Assembly: GCA_000702685.1 (NCBI GenBank)
Contig: JNJD01000012.1
Location: 62,001-126,000 of the forward strand
DNA length: 64,000 bases
Direction: 5' to 3'
Source of the DNA: Lachnospiraceae bacterium AC2028
GTDB taxonomy: Bacteria > Bacillota > Clostridia > Lachnospirales > Lachnospiraceae
Under the pieces are notes generated by a model. It was given only the letters and a program-made list of their open reading frames with translations, had not been told where the DNA came from and made no database searches. Made by a program: the position numbers and the translations under genes. This document shows, in pieces, positions 18,890 to 26,859 of this stretch (position 1 is its first letter; every line of letters begins with the position of its first letter).

Positions 18890-20086
18890 TTATACATCCA
18901 TCTCAAGCTCGCCTGCGTTGTATCTTGCGACTATGCTCTGGATCCTCTCGTTGGGATTCAGAAGATCGGAGATCGATGAATCGTGGTTGAGAGTATCGAT
19001 GATGTATGCGATGTACTTGCTCAGATCGCAGCTGATGTACCATTCCTTCTCGAGAAGCTCGGGAGTCTGGTAGATCAGGTTGGTTGTAAGAACTCTTGAG
19101 ATAAGGCCCTTCTCGTATGCTTCATCGAACTTGGAAAGTCCGCCGGTGAAGAGACCGAAGGTTGAGAATACGAAGATATTTCCAGCATTTCTCGCCTTGA
19201 GCTCGGCAGCTACTTCGAGTACCGAATCTCCTGAGGAGATCATATCGTCTATGATTATCATATCCTTGCCGGAAACATCGCTTCCGAGGAATTCGTGTGA
19301 TATGATCGGATTTCTTCCGTTAACGATCTTGCGGTAATCGCGTCTCTTATAGAACATACCCATATCAATGCCGAGAACGTTGGCGATATAGATAGCTCTG
19401 CGCATTCCGCCTTCATCGGGAGAGATGACCATCATATGATCGGAATCGATCTTAAGTCCCTTTACGTGGCGGAGAAGTCCCTTGATGAACTGGTAGGGAA
19501 CCTGCACCGTCTCGAATCCGCTTAAGGGAATCGCATTCTGTACCCTGGGGTCATGCGCATCGAAGGTGATGATGTTGTCAACACCCATACGGACGAGTTC
19601 CTGAAGAGCTATCGCACAGTCAAGCGATTCACGTGCGGTTCTCTTGTGCTGACGGCTCTCATACAGGAAAGGCATGATGACCGTGATCCTGCGGGCCTTA
19701 CCGCCTACAGCTGCGATGATCCTCTTGAGATCCTGATAATGATCGTCGGGTGACATATGGTTTTCATGTCCGCAGAGCGAATATGTTTCCGAATAATTCA
19801 GAACGTCTACAAGAATGTAAAGATCGGAACCTCTGACCGATTCGAGGATCTCACCCTTTCCTTCGCCGGATCCGAACCTTGGAACCCTGGCCTTGAGAAG
19901 GTATGAATCCCTCTGATATCCCGAGAATGCGAGCGAACCCTTGTGCTCGCTCTCTCTTTCGGAACGCCACTTGACCAGGTAAGAATCTACGCGCTCGGCA
20001 AGACTCCTGCATCCGTCAAGTGTGATTATCCCGAGAGAACCTACGGGAATGCTTTCGAGATTTCTTTTTTCTTCACGCTTGGGCAT
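18890..20086 (-). CDS. prs: Ribose-phosphate pyrophosphokinase (long form)
   Basis: The protein has 398 residues, longer than the usual 315 because of an N-terminal extension and insertions. It makes PRPP from ribose-5-phosphate and ATP for nucleotide, histidine and NAD synthesis. Recognisable parts are ITVIMPFLYESRQHKRTARE, the FDAHDPRVQNAI metal and substrate region, MVISPDEGGMRRA, and IIIDDMISSGDSVLE, the ribose-phosphate (PRPP) binding loop. It lies 12 bp after the helicase-loader gene and ends the unit. Confidence 0.92.
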   Translation of the reverse strand: MPKREEKRNLESIPVGSLGIITLDGCRSLAERVDSYLVKWRSERESEHKGSLAFSGYQRDSYLLKARVPRFGSGEGKGEILESVRGSDLYILVDVLNYSETYSLCGHENHMSPDDHYQDLKRIIAAVGGKARRITVIMPFLYESRQHKRTARESLDCAIALQELVRMGVDNIITFDAHDPRVQNAIPLSGFETVQVPYQFIKGLLRHVKGLKIDSDHMMVISPDEGGMRRAIYIANVLGIDMGMFYKRRDYRKIVNGRNPIISHEFLGSDVSGKDMIIIDDMISSGDSVLEVAAELKARNAGNIFVFSTFGLFTGGLSKFDEAYEKGLISRVLTTNLIYQTPELLEKEWYISCDLSKYIAYIIDTLNHDSSISDLLNPNERIQSIVARYNAGELEMDV

Positions 20087-20098
20087 ATTTATCTCCTG

Positions 20099-21058
20099 TC
20101 AATACACGGATCTGAGATCGGGTCCGCACATTTTTAACACATCATAGGAGCCTGTTATCCTTGAAAAGATCCTGTCGGAATAACGGTCCCGCAAAAGAGG
20201 AAGCTCAAGATTGGTGGAGATTATCACCGATCTCCTCGCATTGAACCTCTCATTGATAATAGTAAAAAGCTCTGTACCCACAAAAGAATTGGTCATCTCA
20301 GTTCCAAGATCGTCTATTATGAGAAGATCACAATCATAGATACGATCCCTGAGTGCTGCGGCTTCGGCCGCATCCCCTTTGGCAAACTGAGCCTCGGCAA
20401 GACTGTCGAAAAGCGTCTTGGCGCTCATATAGACAACACTGTGATATGATGCCAGAAGTTCCGACGCAATGCAAGCCGAAAGAAATGATTTGCCGGTACC
20501 TACTGTACCACAAAACATGATATTTCGATAGTCCGTATCGAATGTGGCAATGAAATCCCTGCAAAGATCCACGGCTTTGAGGAAGTGAGCCTTGTTCTCA
20601 TCATCCATCAGATCCGTGCGCATCACGGAAAAATTGTTCTTTTCAAGGATTCCGGACATGCCGGATTCTTCGAGAAGGATCTCCGATTCTCTCTTTTTAA
20701 AGCATCCGCATTTTTCCGCGGGTCCGTCTTCTTTTACGATGTATCCGGTATCGCGGCAGACAGGGCAGGTGTAGATCCTCTCCCTGTATGCGGGATCGAT
20801 TCCCTTTTCGGAGATGAACTTTTCCCTGGATGCGGTGAGTTCATCATACTTTGCCTTAAGAGACGAACCGTCCGTTCCCCTTACACCGGCAAACGCCAGA
20901 TCCAGACCGGCCACAGCGATCTCATCGTCATAATCCTTCAGTTCGGGATAGGATGAATAGATCCTCTGAAGCCTTTCATCATAGAGTCTTTCATTCTCTC
21001 TTCTGATCTCGCCGTATTCGGCGTTCAATTTTTCAAAGGAACGGTTTCCAAGTCCCAT
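20099..21058 (-). CDS. DnaC/DnaI-like helicase-loading AAA+ ATPase
   Basis: The protein has 319 residues. The N-terminal third is charged and helical. A zinc-binding segment follows (TCPVCRDTGY ending in KCGC). The AAA+ core shows GTVGTGKSFLSACI (Walker A), DLLIIDDLGTEMTN (Walker B) and VIISTNLEL (sensor 1). Proteins of this type load the replicative helicase DnaB during initiation and restart. It is encoded 10 bp after a DnaD-like protein, the usual Clostridial pairing, and before prs. Confidence 0.88.
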   Translation of the reverse strand: MGLGNRSFEKLNAEYGEIRRENERLYDERLQRIYSSYPELKDYDDEIAVAGLDLAFAGVRGTDGSSLKAKYDELTASREKFISEKGIDPAYRERIYTCPVCRDTGYIVKEDGPAEKCGCFKKRESEILLEESGMSGILEKNNFSVMRTDLMDDENKAHFLKAVDLCRDFIATFDTDYRNIMFCGTVGTGKSFLSACIASELLASYHSVVYMSAKTLFDSLAEAQFAKGDAAEAAALRDRIYDCDLLIIDDLGTEMTNSFVGTELFTIINERFNARRSVIISTNLELPLLRDRYSDRIFSRITGSYDVLKMCGPDLRSVY

Positions 21059-21068
21059 AATAACTCCG

Positions 21069-22193
21069 TCAGTTCTTTACTATCTTCTTCTCCAGTTCGG
21101 CAAAATCGATATCGCCTCTCTGGGAGAATCTGTTGAACCTGTTAGATGAATTGGTGCCTGCCGCGGAAGCATCACCCTGTGCGGATCCAGACTTGCTCTT
21201 TTTCTCATGCAGTCTGTCGAGTCCCTCGACATCGCTGAGCTTTCCGACTCCCTTATCCTTCCAGTTCTTAAGAATGCGGTCCGCATACTGGAAGCGGTTC
21301 TTCTCGGTGGCCAGAACGGTTCTCTCACAGGCCTCGAGTATTATATCATCCGAAAAGCCGTATTCGCATACCCATCTGTTTATGTAGGAGACTTCTCTTT
21401 CCGTCGGAGTGTTTCCGGTCTTTCCGAGCTGTCTCATTATCTCATATACTTTTCTGTCATATCTTCCGGGAAGGTTGTCGGCCTGTTCGGGAGTGGTGAC
21501 TCCGTTCTCCTTCCAGCTGATTGCCACCTTCTCTATATAGCGGAAATCCGATTTATCCCTCGCTGCGCAGTACTGGAGCAGATGGTCGAACATCTCATCC
21601 GAAAAACCGAGTTCATCGCAGATATAGATGATAGTGCTTATATCGGAGGGAGACAGAGGCTTCTTTCTGTATTCCTCTGCAAGATAGAAAATATCGATTC
21701 CGCTCTCCGAGCTTTCGTGCGAAGTCTTGAATGCCTTGACCTGCGCGGATGAATACGAGGGCTTGATGGGAATGACTCCCTGTGTGGATGTCATTTCCTG
21801 AGGCGCCGAAGTGCCCTGGGGAGCAACTATATTCTGCGGAGTTACGATGGACTGCGGGATATGCGTATCCTCCACAGTGGGTCCCATCTTCTCGAGCTGG
21901 CACAGATTCTTGAGATGTACACCGACGACAACTCCGTCATCATCGAAATCAAGGTCAAGTATCTCCTTGCCCTTCCAATACTTAAGCGCCCTGAGAACAT
22001 CCTTCTCAGTGAAGTTGAACCTGTCTGCGATATCGGACACGGATGTCTCGAGATTGGCGCCCATCATGCGCACAAGGTACAGATATACCTTAAGCTGCGC
22101 GTCATTTGCATCCGTCATGTAACAGTCGATAAACCTGTTGGAAAGGATCGTCGCATTAATGTAGCTGTCCTGATAGATTGTTAAAGCACCCAA
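21069..22193 (-). CDS. DnaD-domain replication initiation protein
   Basis: I use TTG 22193 as the start, 9 nt after GGGGG. This gives 374 residues beginning MGALTIYQDSYINATI, which fits relatives better than the upstream ATG at 22259. The N-terminal winged helix (KVYLYLVRMMG, VSDIADRFNFTEKDVLRALKYW) is followed by a Ser/Thr/Pro/Gln-rich linker. Two tandem DnaD/DnaB2 domains then appear, each ending in the expected helical signature (YIEKVAISWKENGV and YADRILKNWKDKGV). Such proteins bind DNA and help recruit the helicase loader encoded next. Confidence 0.88.
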   Translation of the reverse strand: MGALTIYQDSYINATILSNRFIDCYMTDANDAQLKVYLYLVRMMGANLETSVSDIADRFNFTEKDVLRALKYWKGKEILDLDFDDDGVVVGVHLKNLCQLEKMGPTVEDTHIPQSIVTPQNIVAPQGTSAPQEMTSTQGVIPIKPSYSSAQVKAFKTSHESSESGIDIFYLAEEYRKKPLSPSDISTIIYICDELGFSDEMFDHLLQYCAARDKSDFRYIEKVAISWKENGVTTPEQADNLPGRYDRKVYEIMRQLGKTGNTPTEREVSYINRWVCEYGFSDDIILEACERTVLATEKNRFQYADRILKNWKDKGVGKLSDVEGLDRLHEKKSKSGSAQGDASAAGTNSSNRFNRFSQRGDIDFAELEKKIVKN

Positions 22194-22329
22194 GAGAAGT
22201 GACCCCCGATCGCCGCATGATTTCGAAAGAACGGCGATACTATTTATAACACATAGCAAGGGTGTTTTAAATTGGACAAAATGACGATTTCTGCGCCGTT
22301 ACTGCATTCCGCCGGATCAAGGTTAAAAA

Positions 22330-22463
22330 AGTGGATAAAGTGCATTAGTGGATAACACATGTTAGATGTGCATAAAATCTGGATTTTTCTATCCACCAAA
22401 TAATTAAATAATCCACGGTATCTTCGGTTTGCCCGAACCGAAAACCCGTGGATATGGTGGAAA
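22330..22463. promoter_or_regulatory. Cluster of DnaA-box-like sites with a nested dyad
   Basis: Two exact AGTGGATAA copies (22330-22338 and 22347-22355, 8 of 9 to the DnaA box on the minus strand, 17 bp apart) are followed by four weaker 7-of-9 matches around 22389, 22409, 22447 and 22455. The 22411-22417 and 22447-22453 sites form the outer stem of a dyad (ATCCACG/CGTGGAT) with an inner 7-bp stem TTCGGTT/AACCGAA. The 376-bp stretch 22194-22569 has no gene. It probably carries DnaA control of the dnaD-dnaC genes, and the dyad may also act as the murC terminator. Confidence 0.5.
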
Positions 22464-22569
22464 ACTATTTGGCATGAGACAGATACCGCATTTTATTCAC
22501 ATCTCCCGCAATTTCAGTTATCAACATGTATTCCTCTTGTATATTTTTTCGAAAAGGGAGTTTGGTTTT

Positions 22570-23853
22570 TCAGAAATTTTCTTTAACCACGTCCCTGAGC
22601 CACTTGTCCGCAGGTCCCGCGCTCATAAGCACTACCAAGAGATCTTCTTTCAGACACTTCCGGATCTCCTCTATAAGCCCGTCATCCATTCCGGCTGCTT
22701 CGGCGGTTTCGCTGTTCGAAAGCCGGGAGATCAGTTCTTCCGGCGAAAGAACGGCCAGATCGGGATCCTCACGAACCAGATAGGTGGGAAGCCAGTATAT
22801 CTTATCCGCCTTCAGAAAAGCATTCTTATAACCGGCCTTCACCTTATGCTGTCTGGCATTCTGATGAGGCTGGTAGATCACCGCAACGCCCTTCTTACCC
22901 AGAGCCGAAGCTTCCTCCGAAGCAATCTCCACAGTTGCCTCGATCTCTTCGGGATGATGCGCATAGTCGGTATATATGCCGTCGGCCAGTTTTTCAAAAC
23001 GGCGTCCCACTCCGGGAAAAGCATTCAGAATATCTATAAGCTCTTCATCGGGTGCATCACATATCTTCTTAAGTGCGTGCAGCGCCGCCGTTGCATCACG
23101 CCTTTTGACTTTACCTGAAAGCGTAAAACGGGGATCGATATCTTCAATGATCTCGGTATCTTTCCCTTCAAGGAAGGACATATCGTCCGGCGCCGCACCG
23201 GGCTCCGCAAATATCACCCGCCCGCTCTGAGCTTCAAACTGTTCAAAAGCAGCTCTGTAATCCGCTTCCGTGGGATAGATATCCTGATGATCGTACGAAA
23301 CAAAAGTGATCACACTTAAGGAGGGATGATAATTCAGGAAATTCCTGTCATATTCATCAGCTTCGTAAAGGAAGAATCTGTCGCCCCTTTTGTATGAACC
23401 CGAAGGAGCAAAATTGATCGTGGTTCCGACAAGGTATGCCGCGGGAAGTCCAAGTCTGAGCGCCGCCCATGTGAGCATGCTGACCGTGGTGGTCTTGCCG
23501 TGTGTGCCTGCGACCGCGATCATCTCAAGTCCGAGTTTATCGACCAGATGGGCCGTGAGTTCATCACGCTTGGAACATCTGATACCCAGCCTTCCGGCCA
23601 GAAGCAGCTCCGGATGATCCTCCGGAAGTGCCGAGGTGTAGACAAACCAGTCTATACCCTCCTCGTCGAACTTCTTCTGAAGGTACTTTCCGTCCTGATC
23701 ACCGATATAAAAATCTATCCCGTTTCTGCGGAGTTCTCCGGTTATTGCGCCTTCGGCCCTGTCCGATCCCGTCACATGAATACCCGCATCGAGCGCCATA
23801 AGTGCAAGGGGTCCCAGGCCCGTTCCCGATATTCCGGATATATAAATATTCAT
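22570..23853 (-). CDS. murC: MurC-type Mur ligase (UDP-N-acetylmuramate ligase)
   Basis: The protein has 427 residues, somewhat shorter than classical MurC (about 450-480). The N-terminal Rossmann part binds the UDP-sugar (ISGISGTGLGPLALMALDAG). The central domain has the ATP loop AGTHGKTTTVSML and the metal region FLYEADEYDRNFL. The C-terminal domain shows YTDYAHHPEEIEAT and YQPHQNARQ. The family joins L-alanine, or in Mpl a tripeptide, to UDP-MurNAc in peptidoglycan synthesis or recycling. The N-terminal glycine loop differs from the GIGG(I/V)GMSG form usual in MurC, so a second or recycling-type paralogue is possible. It appears monocistronic. Confidence 0.8.
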   Translation of the reverse strand: MNIYISGISGTGLGPLALMALDAGIHVTGSDRAEGAITGELRRNGIDFYIGDQDGKYLQKKFDEEGIDWFVYTSALPEDHPELLLAGRLGIRCSKRDELTAHLVDKLGLEMIAVAGTHGKTTTVSMLTWAALRLGLPAAYLVGTTINFAPSGSYKRGDRFFLYEADEYDRNFLNYHPSLSVITFVSYDHQDIYPTEADYRAAFEQFEAQSGRVIFAEPGAAPDDMSFLEGKDTEIIEDIDPRFTLSGKVKRRDATAALHALKKICDAPDEELIDILNAFPGVGRRFEKLADGIYTDYAHHPEEIEATVEIASEEASALGKKGVAVIYQPHQNARQHKVKAGYKNAFLKADKIYWLPTYLVREDPDLAVLSPEELISRLSNSETAEAAGMDDGLIEEIRKCLKEDLLVVLMSAGPADKWLRDVVKENF

Positions 23854-24010
23854 CTCAATACTCCTTATTTATTCCGCATATGATACGATCCGATAATTAT
23901 ACTTATGCGGAAATGTAAAAAACGGTGGACATAAAGCGATTTTTAAGATATTATCGCTGTTAGTGCTCTTTAATGAATATATTATACCATTTATTACAAG
24001 AGCAGACCAA

Positions 24011-24046
24011 AGTCAGTTCGAAACCTTCCTGACTGAGCTAAAATTC
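24011..24046 (+). ncRNA. Candidate preQ1-I riboswitch upstream of queT
   Basis: Stem P1 is AGTCAG (24011-24016) with CTGACT (24029-24034). Its loop is TTC-GAA-ACCTTC. After a 9-nt A-rich tail (24035-24043) TTC (24044-24046) can pair with loop GAA (24020-24022), closing an H-type pseudoknot. The loop lengths (3, 3 and 6), the initial UUC, the last-loop C and the tail adenines match the preQ1-I plan. A second hairpin, TCCAAA/TTTGGA (24045-24050, 24057-24062), overlaps the pseudoknot strand and could be the alternative fold. Confidence 0.55.
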
Positions 24047-24095
24047 CAAATCTTTTTTTGGATCTACGCTTAAAACAAAACTAGAGGAAAAGAAA

Positions 24096-24620
24096 ATGAA
24101 AAAAAATGTTCTGTTCATCACGCAGGGTGCGATCATCGCAGCCCTGTACACTGTCCTTACCGTTCTTGCGGGTTCACTTAACCTTGCGAGCGGTGTCATC
24201 CAGGTCAGATTCTCCGAATCCCTGACCATCCTTCCGGCATTTACGCCTGCTGCCATTCCCGGATTATTCATCGGATGCATCATCAGCAACATCCTTACCG
24301 GATGCATGCCTCTCGATACCGTATTCGGCTCTCTGGCCACCCTTATCGGCGCTGTCGGAACCTATCTGCTCACACATAAAAAGAAAGACGGAGCCTGGGT
24401 GTTCAAGCCCGGCAAAGTATCGGCAGCCGTCACTCCGATTCCTCCCATTCTCGCAAACACGATCATCGTGCCTTTCGTACTCGCATATGTGTATATGTAC
24501 GAAGGAGGCGTTCCCTTCTTCATGCTTACCGTAGGAATCGGTGAGATCCTCAGCTGCGGCGTACTGGGACTCATACTGTACGGTGCGCTCTATCCCAGAA
24601 GAAACCAGATCTTCGGATAA
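24096..24620 (+). CDS. queT: QueT-family queuosine-precursor transporter
   Basis: The protein has 174 residues with five to six membrane segments and a start behind AGAGGAAAAG. The family (DUF988, an S component of ECF transporters) is recognised from QGAIIAALYTVLTVLAG, VQVRFSE-like IQVRFSESLTILPAFTP, AIPGLFIGC, DTVFGSLATLIGA and FMLTVGIGE. It is thought to import a queuosine precursor such as preQ1 or queuine. The preQ1-type leader in front of it supports that substrate. It is monocistronic with a terminator 17 bp downstream. Confidence 0.92.
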   Translation: MKKNVLFITQGAIIAALYTVLTVLAGSLNLASGVIQVRFSESLTILPAFTPAAIPGLFIGCIISNILTGCMPLDTVFGSLATLIGAVGTYLLTHKKKDGAWVFKPGKVSAAVTPIPPILANTIIVPFVLAYVYMYEGGVPFFMLTVGIGEILSCGVLGLILYGALYPRRNQIFG

Positions 24621-24636
24621 ACAAAACTAAATATTT

Positions 24637-24672
24637 AAAAGGCAGCTCCGTCATTTCGAAGCTGCCTTTTTT
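24637..24672. terminator. Bidirectional terminator between queT and the 4Fe-4S protein gene
   Basis: GGCAGCT (24641-24647) pairs with AGCTGCC (24660-24666). The hairpin is flanked by A and T runs that suit both strands. The end of the convergent 4Fe-4S gene reads into it. Confidence 0.8.
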
Positions 24673-25514
24673 GTATTTCCGGTTTTTCTTAACTCATCTG
24701 TTCCTGCAAAGGAAAGAGCCTTTACGGGACAGTCCGCGATGCACTTTCCGCAGCGGATGCAGTCGGGGTGATTGCTTTCCCTGACGGGATCGAGTCTCAT
24801 GGGACAAACCTTCTTACAGGTTCCGCAGTCAGTGCATGCGTCCTTATCAAGTTTGATGCGGACAAGTGCGATCTTATTGAACAGTCCGTATATCGCACCC
24901 AGGGGACAGATGAATCTGCAGAAAGGCCTGAAGATGAATGCCGAGCAGATAATGATACCAACCAGTATCACGATCTTGAAAGTGAACATCAGTCCGGCCT
25001 GCGCACGCAGCGTTTCGCTCGCACGGATCAGAAAGAGTCCGCCTATGGTTCCCTGGGGACAGATGAATTTACAGAATGCGGGATATCCCATTCCCTTTTG
25101 GATATACGTAACAATGGGAAGCAGTATGACAAGCACTGCCAGTGTCACATATTTCAGCCATCCGAGATACTTTAATCTCTTCATGCATTTCGGCACGGGG
25201 ATCTTGTAGATGAGTTCCTGTATAAGTCCGAAGGGACAGAGCCACCCGCATACGAATCTTCCGAATACCGCGGCAAAAAGAAGTACGCTTCCGATCACAT
25301 AGGTGTTGAGCCCTTTTTTCAGATTGCCGAGTGTCTGCTGAAGAGATCCCAGAGGGCATGAACCCGCAGCCGCGGGACAGGAATAACAGTTAAGTCCCGG
25401 GACACAGACTCCCTTTGTTTTGCCCGTATGGAGCTTTCCGCTGAACAGATTCGTCAGATGCGGATTATAAAGAAGAGTTATCAGAAATTGTGTTATCTTC
25501 CTGCGCTTATCCAA
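24651..25514 (-). CDS. NapH-like polyferredoxin membrane protein (4Fe-4S)
   Basis: The protein has 287 residues from a TTG start at 25514, behind GGAG. The start overlaps the stop of the CXXC gene. Four to five membrane helices carry the paired cysteine motifs CGWLCPFG and CRFICPLG seen in NapH/NosR/RsxH-type proteins. There is also CPAAAGSCPLG near the N-terminus and CKFICPQG between. The C-terminus holds two 4Fe-4S ferredoxin motifs (CTDCGTCKKVCP and CIRCGKCIADCP). The likely role is moving electrons across or along the membrane, here presumably to the small CXXC protein and the thioredoxin protein encoded upstream. Confidence 0.88.
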   Translation of the reverse strand: MDKRRKITQFLITLLYNPHLTNLFSGKLHTGKTKGVCVPGLNCYSCPAAAGSCPLGSLQQTLGNLKKGLNTYVIGSVLLFAAVFGRFVCGWLCPFGLIQELIYKIPVPKCMKRLKYLGWLKYVTLAVLVILLPIVTYIQKGMGYPAFCKFICPQGTIGGLFLIRASETLRAQAGLMFTFKIVILVGIIICSAFIFRPFCRFICPLGAIYGLFNKIALVRIKLDKDACTDCGTCKKVCPMRLDPVRESNHPDCIRCGKCIADCPVKALSFAGTDELRKTGNTKKAASK

Positions 25515-25656
25515 GGCCTATGCACTCCAGGCAGATCATGCTTCCTTTATTACGTGTATCCCCGGTCTTCCCCTTGTATGCCCCAACCGATATCAGGGTG
25601 ATAGCCAGAAGAATGACCGCAATCCTTGCGATAAGAGCCGCTTTTCCGGTTTTCAT
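25507..25656 (-). CDS. CD1871A-type small CXXC membrane protein
   Basis: The protein has 49 residues. It begins MKTGKAALIARIAVILLAI, continues as a single membrane helix with a short linker, and ends in ICLECIGLG. This layout matches the small CXXC-motif proteins found in clostridia next to a thioredoxin-like protein and a 4Fe-4S membrane protein, which is exactly the present context. The C-terminal CLEC would lie on the outer face and could shuttle electrons or disulfides. Its stop overlaps the TTG start of the polyferredoxin gene, so the two are translationally coupled. The redoxin gene ends just downstream at 25668, in the order of transcription before it. Confidence 0.8.
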   Translation of the reverse strand: MKTGKAALIARIAVILLAITLISVGAYKGKTGDTRNKGSMICLECIGLG

Positions 25657-25667
25657 TTACTTTTCCC

Positions 25668-26828
25668 TTATCTGAATGCGGATGAATAATCACTGTTTAC
25701 GGCATCTTCCATGGCATCGTACATCCAGTCGTAATCCGCCTGTCCGAGATGATTACCATATACGACTCCGTATCTGTCTATAACTATGCTGAGCGGTACG
25801 GCTTCCAGATAAAGACCTCCTTCAAGCTCCCATCCGTCAACATAGTATATCGGAAGATCGACATCATAATCCTCGGCATACTGCGTTCCGAGTTCGGGAC
25901 CCTCGTCGAGATCGATCATGATCACTACCGCATCTCTGTCGAACTCGTCGGCAATATCCTGCATATCGGGAATTTCGTAGAAGCAGTACGTGCACCAAGT
26001 GGTGAAGAAATTGATATATACTGTCTTTCCCTCAAAATCACTTATCGAATATGTTTTTCCGGACGCATCATAGAATGTGAAATCGGGAATGACCTGTCCT
26101 TCATCATATCCGAGTCCGTATGCTGCGATAAGATCGTCTCTGTCTATATCGGGGATCGTAACATCGGGAGTTGCGGTTCCCGAATCGGCGGGAGTATCCA
26201 TTGAGCCTGCAGGGCCCGAGGATGCCGGAACGGCAGCGCCGGATGCGGCGTGGCTGAGATCATCTAGATCATCGAGGAGTTCCCCGTCGGGATCGTCACA
26301 CACTTCCTCGTAAACATCGGCAAGCTCAAAGCCAAGATCCCAGTCCTCATGCTTGATCGCTTTTTTTATCGCAGACTCAAGGGTCTTGCTCACATATTTA
26401 TCGAATTCCTTCAGGTCGCTCTTTGAAAGGGCATCTGAAGCATCGTCATACAGATCCGGGATCTCATCATAATCTTCCCTTCCCATGCAGACATCGAAAA
26501 GACCTTTATAGGCTTCAAGGTTTCCTTCGTCGATCGAAAGAGCAAGTTCATAACCGCGCTCCGCCCTGTCGTAATAGCCGCCTGCCACATTGCCGTTTGC
26601 GCCGTCCAGTGCATTCTGCAGTCTTCTGGAAGGCGAAGCGAAATAAATGATGCCGATCACCGCAGCAAGTACGACAAGGCTACCTGCAATTAAAGCTATT
26701 ATGAGCGGAGTTCTTTTTTTGGGAGTCTGCTGTGAAGCAGTCTGCTCACCCGTAGTCAATTGTGCTCCGCATGCAGGACAGACGGGTGTATCTATATCTA
26801 TTTTTAATCCGCAATTATTACAGAACAT
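25668..26828 (-). CDS. Zinc-ribbon, membrane-anchored TlpA/thioredoxin-like protein
   Basis: The protein has 386 residues. Residues 1-25 form a zinc ribbon (CNNCG and CPACG). A membrane helix follows at about 38-65. A helical TPR-like region (about 75-190), an acidic and Ala/Ser/Gly/Pro-rich linker and a TlpA-type thioredoxin domain (about 250-386) complete it. The redox site is TTWCTYCFYEIPD. The catalytic domain would face outside and the zinc ribbon the cytoplasm. It is followed at 11 bp by the CXXC protein gene and preceded at 31 bp by the 849-residue gene. Its likely role is reduction or isomerisation of extracytoplasmic thiols; the substrate is unknown. Confidence 0.85.
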   Translation of the reverse strand: MFCNNCGLKIDIDTPVCPACGAQLTTGEQTASQQTPKKRTPLIIALIAGSLVVLAAVIGIIYFASPSRRLQNALDGANGNVAGGYYDRAERGYELALSIDEGNLEAYKGLFDVCMGREDYDEIPDLYDDASDALSKSDLKEFDKYVSKTLESAIKKAIKHEDWDLGFELADVYEEVCDDPDGELLDDLDDLSHAASGAAVPASSGPAGSMDTPADSGTATPDVTIPDIDRDDLIAAYGLGYDEGQVIPDFTFYDASGKTYSISDFEGKTVYINFFTTWCTYCFYEIPDMQDIADEFDRDAVVIMIDLDEGPELGTQYAEDYDVDLPIYYVDGWELEGGLYLEAVPLSIVIDRYGVVYGNHLGQADYDWMYDAMEDAVNSDYSSAFR

Positions 26829-26859
26829 ATTCTTCTCCTTTTTCGTGACGGCGGGTCCG

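Noticed and set aside
22411-22453. Treating the nested dyad simply as the murC terminator
   Set aside because: It is over 115 bp from the murC stop and has no clean T run on the minus strand; its arms are DnaA-box-like, so I kept it as part of that cluster.
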